Below, one piece after another: positions 58,257 to 64,000 of a stretch of 64,000 bases of DNA (positions within the stretch are counted from its first letter, which is position 1; the number at the start of each line of letters is the position of its first letter). Below the pieces are notes generated by a model. That model was not told the DNA's origin, did not search any database, and saw nothing but the letters and a program-made list of their open reading frames with translations. Source of the stretch: a virus. The stretch is from the IMG/VR virus record IMGVR_UViG_3300043425_001539, positions 1 to 64,000 of that record; one strand, given 5' to 3'. The translations under genes and the position numbers were made by a program.

Positions 58257-59279
58257 TTAAAACCAATCATCTGCATTCCAATTTTCATTTTCGTTTGCTT
58301 TACTATAATCGGTAGATCTTAAAGCAAAGAAATCCGTCCAAGTAACGCCTCCTGTCAAATGATAAAACCAATCCAAATTAGAGGCTTTTTCTTCGTCAAA
58401 TTCAAAATAATCAGCACTGCCTTTAACAGAATTATATCCCAATTCGTTAAGTTTTTCGTTAACTCTTTTAGTGATAAATTCTTTTAAATCACTTGCCTTA
58501 AGATTTTCCAAATCGCCCATCTCAAAAATTTTATCAATAAATTTATGTTCCAATTCTCTGATTAACTTAGCTGCTTTAAAAACATCTTCTTTAGCTTCGT
58601 CCAATAATTCAGGATATTCTTCACACATATGTCTAAATAATTGACAGCCCATTCTTGAATGTAAAGATTCATCTCTAACACTCCATTTCATTTGCTGTCC
58701 GATTCCTTTTAGCATATCTCCTCTCATTTGGAATGAGTATAAAACCGCAAATGAAGAATATAACGCAACCCCTTCTGCAAAAGCTGAAAAAATAGCTAAA
58801 CTGCGAGCAACTTCAACTCTTGCTTGTGGGTTCGTTGCTAAATCATTAGGAGTCCAATCAGCTGTTGTGCTGGTTAATAATTCAAACCTTTCTTTCATTG
58901 TTTCATCATGTAGAAAGCCTTCAAAATTGTCTAATCCCAATGTTTCATTTAAGTATGAATAAGCTCGGGCATGAATAGTTTCAAAATATCCAAATGCCAT
59001 TGCCATTTCTTTAATTTCATGTTTAGGAAACCACCTAGTTACCATTCCAGTCCAATAATCTGATACCGCGCATTCAGTTTGCGCAAAGCCTAATAGAATA
59101 TTCCCGACTAAATGTTTTTCTTCTTTGGTCAATTTTTCATTCCAATCCTTAATATCTGCGCCCATTGGAATTTCGGTGTGCATCCAAAATGCTTGACTTT
59201 GTGGCATCCAGCCGTTCAAATCATATTCAGGATATTCAAATGGTTTATAAGGAATTCTTTCTGTAAATAGCTTACTCAT
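58257..59279 (-). CDS. nrdB: Ribonucleotide reductase small subunit
   Basis: 340 residues. Di-iron ligands are in AQTECAVSDYW (first carboxylate), FETIHARAYSYL (Glu, His and, four residues on, the radical tyrosine), IFSAFAEGVALYSSF (Glu) and VRDESLHSRMG (Glu, His). The C-terminus ends NENENWNADDWF, an acidic aromatic tail that docks on NrdA. It provides the tyrosyl radical for reduction of ribonucleotides. Uninterrupted, unlike its partner nrdA, and one base from the polymerase N-part stop. Confidence 0.93.
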   Translation of the reverse strand: MSKLFTERIPYKPFEYPEYDLNGWMPQSQAFWMHTEIPMGADIKDWNEKLTKEEKHLVGNILLGFAQTECAVSDYWTGMVTRWFPKHEIKEMAMAFGYFETIHARAYSYLNETLGLDNFEGFLHDETMKERFELLTSTTADWTPNDLATNPQARVEVARSLAIFSAFAEGVALYSSFAVLYSFQMRGDMLKGIGQQMKWSVRDESLHSRMGCQLFRHMCEEYPELLDEAKEDVFKAAKLIRELEHKFIDKIFEMGDLENLKASDLKEFITKRVNEKLNELGYNSVKGSADYFEFDEEKASNLDWFYHLTGGVTWTDFFALRSTDYSKANENENWNADDWF

Positions 59280-59280
59280 A

Positions 59281-60657
59281 TTATTTTATATATTTTTTAA
59301 GTTGTTCAATTTCATCTTCAATATCCATATATTCTTTTTTTGCCTTTTTTCTTTTACCGTAGTAATTTGCAAGAATCGTTCTAAACACCGAGTCCTCTTC
59401 CTTTTTAAACAAAGCTCCTGACGACGTTTTAATATATTTATCTACGTCAACTTCTTCATTTTTATCGACGTTGTATAGATATGATTCCGGAGATATATTC
59501 CATTGCCTCATTATTGAAGGATAAAGAGACGCAAAGTCAAACGATGCAACCCATTCATATATTCCTGTTTTGGGATCAACGACAAAAGCTCCTTCATAGT
59601 GTTCCTTCTTTTTAGTTATTTTATCCGTTTTAGGAAAAACCTTACCTCTTGACCAATTTTCGCGTGCCATTGCAGCTTCAGCCATCCAAATTGGGGAAAA
59701 TGCCCGATTTGCTTCAACTTGGGTAATATTTCCAAGCAGCAAAAAAGTTTGCATTGTGTTAATTTTTTCATCGATCATTTCAACCAATTTGGTATCAACC
59801 GCATTATAGAAAATATATGTTTCAAAATCATTTTCATACATATCTTGCAAAGTGCCTGGATATTTAATTTTATTTATTCCCAGCGCTGCTTTTGCTACAT
59901 AGTCCAATGTGTTATTTTCTTTGATATCAATAACCCGATCCCATTTTTTATATACATCAAGATAGTCAACAACAAGTCGGTGAACAGGAAACTGTAAATC
60001 ACCTGCTAATTTGTATGTTGGTGAACATGCTGAGATGTCAATGTTTAATCTTTTGCATCGAGTAATTAAATATGTCCAGTCAAAACCAATAAAATTCCAT
60101 CCAGTCAAAAGTGGCATTTTTGGAACTGCTTTCAAGAAAAAAGAAGAAAGCATATCATATTCGGTTTTAAAATATAGATAATTAAAATCTACTTTTTGAT
60201 TGATATGTTCCTCAATTTTTTTCTTGATGTTAAATATTTGTTCAGCAGTTAATTGCTTTGTTCCCATCGAGATTACTTTTTCTTTATGACAAAAGGTAAT
60301 TGCAGTGACAGGAGTTTTTGCCAATTCTGGTTTAGGCCATTCATCGCCTACAAAGACCTCAATATCAATAAAGAATTTTTTGGGAACATTATTTGAATAA
60401 ATGTTTTTGGTGCGTTCTTCAGGTAATGAAAGTAAAAATTCTTCAATTCTCCATTTACTTAAGAATTTAGTTTTTTTCTTCTTTACAGGTTTGCCGTCCC
60501 AGGACATAACTCCTGGGAACGGTTTATCATTTCCTGTGCAATATTCCCATTCAAACATTTCTTCCATTGGAACAGATATCCTATCAAGAGCAACATCACC
60601 ATTTTCATTAAAATAAGAAATTGTAAGTGTTGAATCTTTTTGTTCAATATCAATCAT
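59281..60657 (-). CDS. 43A: DNA polymerase B family, N-terminal part (T4 gp43 first half)
   Basis: 458 residues containing the N-terminal domain, the 3'-5' exonuclease and the first part of the palm. Exo I FFIDIE at 95-100, Exo II GWNFIGFDW at 186-194, Exo III YNAVDTK at 284-290, polymerase motif A DFASLYPS at 374-381. It ends EQLKKYIK, in the finger region, with no cysteine or intein sequence. The rest of the polymerase is at 42084-43262, 16 kb further along the same strand. It is co-transcribed with nrdB (one-base gap). Confidence 0.93.
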   Translation of the reverse strand: MIDIEQKDSTLTISYFNENGDVALDRISVPMEEMFEWEYCTGNDKPFPGVMSWDGKPVKKKKTKFLSKWRIEEFLLSLPEERTKNIYSNNVPKKFFIDIEVFVGDEWPKPELAKTPVTAITFCHKEKVISMGTKQLTAEQIFNIKKKIEEHINQKVDFNYLYFKTEYDMLSSFFLKAVPKMPLLTGWNFIGFDWTYLITRCKRLNIDISACSPTYKLAGDLQFPVHRLVVDYLDVYKKWDRVIDIKENNTLDYVAKAALGINKIKYPGTLQDMYENDFETYIFYNAVDTKLVEMIDEKINTMQTFLLLGNITQVEANRAFSPIWMAEAAMARENWSRGKVFPKTDKITKKKEHYEGAFVVDPKTGIYEWVASFDFASLYPSIMRQWNISPESYLYNVDKNEEVDVDKYIKTSSGALFKKEEDSVFRTILANYYGKRKKAKKEYMDIEDEIEQLKKYIK

Positions 60658-60688
60658 GGTTTATATTTTTAGATGTTAAAATGAAAAA

Positions 60689-61171
60689 TTAGTATCCGTT
60701 TTTTTGCCTTTCGCGATTATGCTCATTTTTGGACATATACATATTATACATTTCCTGCGAAGTCATTCCGATAGAAGCGGCATAATTCATAAAGAAATGC
60801 AACATATCCACAATCTCAAATTTGCATTCCAGTTGGTCATCAATAGACAAATCAGAAAATTTTAAATTGGCATATTTATTGTAATCTTTTTTCCAACGTT
60901 TCCAAACAGCTGACCCACCTGAAGAAACACCGCCCAAAGAATCTGTTGCTTCATGAATTTCATCGATCATTGCGTGATTATTCATGTGCCAAAAATTCAT
61001 TATATCCCTAAGAGACATATTTTCAAAGTCATAACCATAAACATTTTTTTGAGTTTCAGCTTGAAGATTTAAAATATCGCCCAAAGTATCTGTAAATTCG
61101 TTTGATTCAATTGCTTTGGACCAAAGGTCATCAATTTTTAAATGCGAACAAGTATTATCTGTATTTGCCAT
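60689..61171 (-). CDS. dut: dUTPase, dimeric all-alpha type
   Basis: 160 residues. The metal-binding helices of the dimeric dUTPase/MazG-like group are visible: MNNHAMIDEIHEATDSLGG with an ExxE(x)D pattern, then LECKFEIVDMLHFFMNYAAS with another E..D. After these comes the C-terminal Y..YMSKNEHNRERQKNGY, typical of the dimeric dUTPases. It hydrolyses dUTP (and dUDP) to dUMP, keeping uracil out of DNA and supplying thymidylate synthesis together with the dCMP deaminase. A TTGAATATAA motif lies 20 bases upstream of the ATG. Confidence 0.8.
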   Translation of the reverse strand: MANTDNTCSHLKIDDLWSKAIESNEFTDTLGDILNLQAETQKNVYGYDFENMSLRDIMNFWHMNNHAMIDEIHEATDSLGGVSSGGSAVWKRWKKDYNKYANLKFSDLSIDDQLECKFEIVDMLHFFMNYAASIGMTSQEMYNMYMSKNEHNRERQKNGY

Positions 61172-61190
61172 ATTATTATAGTGTTTGTTT

Positions 61191-61200
61191 TTATATTCAA
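61191..61200 (-). promoter_or_regulatory. TTGAATATAA promoter-like motif before dUTPase
   Basis: Exact TTGAATATAA on the minus strand, 20 bases before the ATG, at the head of the dUTPase, polymerase, NrdB, NrdA operon. Confidence 0.45.
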
Positions 61201-61325
61201 TTATTATACTTAGTTCTTTTTTAAGAATAATGTTGGTTTGAAAACTTTTTTTTAAATGCGTATATAACCTATACGTTGTTTAGGTTGGTGAGATACTTAT
61301 ACTAAGCTACTTATTACAAGTTAAA

Positions 61326-61373
61326 CTTAAAGAATAACTTAATTAAGATCTTAAAGAAAGACTTAAAGTATTG
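61326..61373 (+). repeat. Four direct repeats with 12-bp period
   Basis: CTTAA occurs at 61326, 61338, 61350 and 61362, exactly 12 bases apart; three of the four copies read CTTAAAG. The period is close to one helical turn, as in operator or iteron arrays bound cooperatively by a regulator. No binding protein is identified. Confidence 0.5.
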
Positions 61374-61410
61374 ACATCTTGACATTACCATCTTTATGAT
61401 TTATGTCTTA

Positions 61411-61442
61411 TTGTCATAAAAATAGGATTTGCACAATCTTTG
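61411..61442 (+). promoter_or_regulatory. Host-type (Bacteroidota) promoter for hsp20
   Basis: TTG (61411-61413) and AATCTTTG (61435-61442) with 21 bases between match the TTTG / TATCTTTG layout of Bacteroidota primary sigma promoters. It lies 37 bases upstream of the ATG at 61479. Confidence 0.5.
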
Positions 61443-61478
61443 CAGATAATAAATAAAAAAAAACAAATTTTATACATT

Positions 61479-61838
61479 ATGGCACATCATTTTCATTCAA
61501 CCAAACTTTACGATCCGTACTCGCTTTTCAGCGTTTCATCAAACACAACTACTTACCCTTCGCCAAAGGCAATGAAAACTGATGATGGGTGGGTGCAGGA
61601 AATTATTTTACCTGGTTTTACTAAAGAAGAAATTAAAATTACAGTTGAGCAAGATTACTTTGTAGTTGAGGCTGAAACCGAACGCGAATTACCTACAACA
61701 CTTAATCAAAAAGTAACCAAAACATTTTTAGCTGATGACATTGATCCTGAGTCTGTTATCGCTACTTTGGAAAACGGTATTCTTAAAATCATGTTTTCAT
61801 TGACAAAACAGCCAGGAAAAGTAATCACAGTTAGTTAA
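61479..61838 (+). CDS. hsp20: Small heat-shock protein (Hsp20/alpha-crystallin)
   Basis: 119 residues from ATG 61479 (MAHHFHSTKL); the frame opens 39 bases earlier, but that part overlaps the leader and is Lys/Ile-rich. The alpha-crystallin domain is clear: GWVQEIILPGFTKEEIKITV, then FVVEAETERELP, TKTFLADDIDPESVIATLEN with the conserved GILKI. T4-like cyanophages also carry hsp20 genes. It prevents aggregation of unfolded proteins and may assist assembly. It is one of only two plus-strand genes, with a host-type promoter and its own terminator, so it is independently controlled. Confidence 0.9.
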   Translation: MAHHFHSTKLYDPYSLFSVSSNTTTYPSPKAMKTDDGWVQEIILPGFTKEEIKITVEQDYFVVEAETERELPTTLNQKVTKTFLADDIDPESVIATLENGILKIMFSLTKQPGKVITVS

Positions 61839-61856
61839 ACAATTTGTTTTAAAAAG

Positions 61857-61896
61857 TAAAGCCTCGAGAAACTTAAAGTTTCTCGAGGCTTTTTTA
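61857..61896 (+). terminator. Strong terminator, probably bidirectional
   Basis: AAGCCTCGAGAAACTT (61859-61874) pairs perfectly with 61876-61891, followed on the plus strand by TTTTTTATT. The minus-strand side reads TTACTTTTTAAAA, so it may also end the convergent AAA ATPase gene (stop at 61914). Confidence 0.9.
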
Positions 61897-61913
61897 TTGT
61901 TAATCTGATTATT

Positions 61914-63287
61914 TTATAGATATCTTTCAGCCATCCTTGCCCAGTTTTTCATACCCAAGCTCTTGAATCCGGCGGCTTTTACAAAGGTTCTCATTGAAAC
62001 ATCTTTTGCCCGTTTCATAAATTCATATACTTCCAATTTATCTTCAATAGACATATCACGTGGTTCCATGTGTGGGAGTAATAAACGAATTCTTTCCATC
62101 AGAGTTACGTCGTCTGGGTTTACGTCAACCAAAATTGATCTTGAACGAATTGCGCCATCGGGATCCGCTTTATCTTTTGGTAAATTTGATATAAATACAA
62201 CTCGTCCTGCAAACTCAAAATAAGCTGGGATCATACCACCTTCAACAGCATTCCATTCTGCCTCAGGATCATTTTCGTAATCTTTAGGATCAAATACTAT
62301 AGATGATTTTTTAAGATATGAAATTCTTCTAACCTTTTTAGTGTCAAGCGCAGCTTTTAGGATGTTACGTCCTGTTTCGTCTCTAAACACAGAATCACAA
62401 TCATCAAAAACCAAAACTTTATTGCGGTATTGGAACATCTTCTTATACATCATAATTACTGAAACCGCACCGGAAACAATAATGTAATCTTCATCCTCGA
62501 CAAGGCCTTCATCTTTTAATGCACGTTCAACACTGAAAGTTTTACCTGTACCTGCTCTACCAGAAATAAACAATGAATTAAATCCACCTGCAGCAAGTCT
62601 TCGCGTAATTTCGTAAATGTCTTCAAGAGTTTCGTCCAACAGTTTTACTTTATCTTCCAATAGCATTTCATTACGCTTTACCGCTGGAATTTTTTCTGTG
62701 GTTGATGTTACACCCTTTCTTACCTGCAAGATCATTCCGTATGAAATGCCCATACTTTTTGAAATGTCTGCAGCGCTCTCGCCTTGTTCCAATCTTGATT
62801 GGATTTCAGATTGTTCATCAGGTGACAAAGGTTTACGTGCTTCATACAAAGAAGATTCAACCAATTTATCAATTGATTTAGCGTAAGATGGATCATTAAT
62901 CAATCTTACAAATTCACTTAACAGAGAAACGATTGGAAAATTTTCACTTGATACAGAAAAATCTGCAACTCCAGAATTAGGCTTTGAAAGATATTCCAAA
63001 GTACCTATAATTCCTCTGCGTCCGCCACCATAAATTTTTACGCATGACAAATCCTTATCACTAAACAACATAACAACTGGTGTGTTATGATCATCATATC
63101 CAATAAACGGAAACAAAACGAATGCTTTGCCTGTCTTTTTGTTTAAAAAGGATTTTATAATTTCCGATGCTTGATTTAATTTAGGTTCTATATCAGTCTG
63201 AGACCTTCCTAAATTTTCGTTCATGCTATCAGAAGAATGCAAATCTCCGGAAATAAATTCCTCGAATAGTTGAATGTAATTCTTCAT
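61914..63287 (-). CDS. AAA-type ATPase with helix-turn-helix
   Basis: 457 residues. Residues 1-15 (MKNYIQLFEEFIS) resemble the capsid-targeting-like start of other genes here, but lack the E of the (I/L)xE site. A helix-turn-helix at about 157-190 (GESAADISKSMGISYGMILQ) precedes the ATPase: Walker A SGRAGTGKT ending at 250, Walker B VLVFDDCD at 291-298, a sensor-like FISNLP and AIRSRSI arginines. The FDDCDSVFRDE stretch resembles phage proteins that act on DNA during packaging or replication. A DNA-associated motor or remodeller is inferred; substrate unknown. Terminated by the shared hairpin at 61857-61896. Confidence 0.7.
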   Translation of the reverse strand: MKNYIQLFEEFISGDLHSSDSMNENLGRSQTDIEPKLNQASEIIKSFLNKKTGKAFVLFPFIGYDDHNTPVVMLFSDKDLSCVKIYGGGRRGIIGTLEYLSKPNSGVADFSVSSENFPIVSLLSEFVRLINDPSYAKSIDKLVESSLYEARKPLSPDEQSEIQSRLEQGESAADISKSMGISYGMILQVRKGVTSTTEKIPAVKRNEMLLEDKVKLLDETLEDIYEITRRLAAGGFNSLFISGRAGTGKTFSVERALKDEGLVEDEDYIIVSGAVSVIMMYKKMFQYRNKVLVFDDCDSVFRDETGRNILKAALDTKKVRRISYLKKSSIVFDPKDYENDPEAEWNAVEGGMIPAYFEFAGRVVFISNLPKDKADPDGAIRSRSILVDVNPDDVTLMERIRLLLPHMEPRDMSIEDKLEVYEFMKRAKDVSMRTFVKAAGFKSLGMKNWARMAERYL

Positions 63288-63335
63288 TTAATTTTTTTTT
63301 ATTTTTATTATATATTTTGATTAAAATTTATTTTT

Positions 63336-63659
63336 TTATTTTTTTGGCTTAAACCCCGCGTCTCTTGCCTCTTTTGCTAAATCAGCATCAGCTTTACCCC
63401 AGGTACCTTCACCGCCAGTTAAAAAACTGTTTACTCGTGCATAACCCCATTGCTCCTGTCCTGCTCCAGGTCTATGCCCGCTTTTCCATGCTGCCATGCC
63501 TCTTCGCATAACTGCTCGAATTATTCCGATAGGAGCGCCTGATTCTTCGCTTTTCTTTTTGAGCGCTTTTTCGATATCGGGATTATCAATAGGACTTCTG
63601 TCAGTTGATTGTTGCTTTTCTTCAAGCAGCCAAGATTCATATGTTTTTGTGTATTCCAA
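63336..63659 (-). CDS. Small phage protein of the DUF5824 type
   Basis: 107 residues; the first codon is TTG at 63659 and no ATG is available in frame. Begins (M)EYTKTYESWLLEEKQ, another relative of the MK...F..F(I/L)xE opening with L-L-E in the protease-site position. The remainder, VMRRGMAAWKSGHRPGAGQE and WGYARVNSFLTGG, matches a small domain widespread in phage genomes (I recall it as DUF5824), with conserved Arg, Trp and His-Arg-Pro. Function unknown; possibly packaged in the head. Confidence 0.6.
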   Translation of the reverse strand: MEYTKTYESWLLEEKQQSTDRSPIDNPDIEKALKKKSEESGAPIGIIRAVMRRGMAAWKSGHRPGAGQEQWGYARVNSFLTGGEGTWGKADADLAKEARDAGFKPKK

Positions 63660-63673
63660 AACAATTATAATTT

Positions 63674-64000
63674 TTATTTGAATTTATGAATTAATCCTAG
63701 AACACCCGAAACGTAATTTGCAGTATCTCTTATTAATTCCTTTTCATCTTCTGTAAATTCGTGAATATCTTTGACAAATTCAACTCCCATTGCCCCGTGT
63801 AATTTGCCAGTTGGGGTTTTTAAAGAAACTATAAATAAAGATTGACAACCCGTTGACTCAGCTGTATCTCTTAATCCAAAGGATTTTTGATTTTCGTCGC
63901 TTATGTCATTTATACATAATTCCTCATTATCATGAATTTCTTTAAGTGCTCGACTAAAAAAACTTGTTGGCACATTTTGAAATTTATCTCTAATAGTAGA
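63674..64000 (-). CDS. GAF-like domain protein (5' end beyond window)
   Basis: The frame is open to the right edge, so the N-terminus is missing; a GTG at 63973 is not convincing as a start since the upstream codons (DKFQNVPTSFF) continue the same style. The visible 108 residues include STGCQSLFIVSLKTPTGKLH, GAMGVEF, and FTEDEKELIRDTANYVSGVL, the end of a GAF domain (small-molecule or signalling fold), with its closing helix. Ligand and partner unknown. Confidence 0.55.
   Translation of the reverse strand, partial: STIRDKFQNVPTSFFSRALKEIHDNEELCINDISDENQKSFGLRDTAESTGCQSLFIVSLKTPTGKLHGAMGVEFVKDIHEFTEDEKELIRDTANYVSGVLGLIHKFK

Larger units (their letters stand above)
61172..61478. other. 307-bp divergent intergenic regulatory region
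   Basis: The largest gene-free stretch in the window. It separates the minus-strand replication operon from the plus-strand heat-shock gene. It holds the TTGAATATAA element (61191), four 12-bp-spaced CTTAA repeats (61326-61373), two TTGACAT boxes eight bases apart (61371 and 61379) and a host-type promoter (61411-61442). I see no tRNA cloverleaf or ORF of note. It could be a control region or origin. Confidence 0.5.

Noticed and set aside
59281-60657. Split intein at the end of the polymerase N-part
   Set aside because: No Cys/Ser start, block A or HN motif occurs at either polymerase break; the split has no intein.
61172-61478. tRNA gene in the intergenic region
   Set aside because: No TpsiC-arm-like GTTC-A sequence or acceptor pairing could be found.

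Overview
The window is a segment of a lytic T4-like (contractile-tailed) bacteriophage genome. It carries recognisable counterparts of T4 terminase, portal, sheath, tube, gp4, gp55, RNase H, clamp and clamp loader, gp41 helicase, UvsX, gp46/gp47, both topoisomerase II subunits, ribonucleotide reductase and DNA polymerase. The DNA is strongly AT-rich. Start codons generally lack a Shine-Dalgarno sequence and sit behind A/T-rich leaders. Three nearly identical promoters carry a TATATTTG core, which fits the TAnnTTTG -7 element of Bacteroidota. The likely host is therefore a Bacteroidota bacterium, probably a flavobacterium-like one. Almost everything is on the minus strand; only a homing endonuclease (43390-44463) and a small heat-shock protein (61479-61838) are on the plus strand.

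Reading down the minus strand (high to low coordinates): 64000-61914 holds small virion-type proteins and an AAA ATPase. 61171-53870 holds nucleotide metabolism and the first half of the DNA polymerase: dUTPase, polymerase N-part, NrdB, and NrdA in two pieces around a homing endonuclease. 53766-44608 holds NAD-dependent ligase, a cluster of small proteins with a T4-like capsid-targeting N-terminus, an exported nuclease, topoisomerase subunits gp39 and gp52, a ClpP-like protease and the sliding clamp. 44548-31723 is the recombination and replication core: polymerase C-part, UvsX in three pieces, gp41, gp47, and gp46 in two pieces. 31711-24631 holds neck, head and portal genes with gp4 and a gp55-like late sigma. 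24519-21413 holds the clamp loader and RNase H. 21364-7608 holds the terminase, sheath, tube and tape-measure block. 7573-1 holds small genes, dCMP deaminase, a second (ECF-type) sigma factor, membrane proteins and a collagen-like fibre that runs off the left edge.

The outstanding feature is a set of fractured genes. Four split-intein junctions break three essential enzymes into separate ORFs, each junction with a free-standing homing endonuclease gene between the halves. UvsX is in three pieces (two trans-splicing events), gp46 in two and NrdA in two. Three junctions lie exactly at catalytic motifs: the UvsX P-loop, the gp46 P-loop and the thiyl-radical cysteine of NrdA. The two P-loop inteins have very short N-halves (26 and 31 residues), i.e. 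they are atypically split. Two of the endonuclease start codons are buried in perfect 12-14 bp hairpins whose loops contain a T4-type late promoter, the logic known for T4 I-TevI. DNA polymerase is also split, without an intein, its halves 16 kb apart. A fifth endonuclease sits next to the C-half together with a diverged duplicate of that half's first 39 codons.

Other points of interest: a candidate -1 frameshift at an A9 run containing the dnaX-type A AAA AAG slip site; a 28-codon gene with its own late promoter and terminator; and three promoter classes (TATATTTG, GAATATAA, TATAAATA) that suggest temporal control. No tRNA genes, CRISPR arrays or insertion sequences were found.
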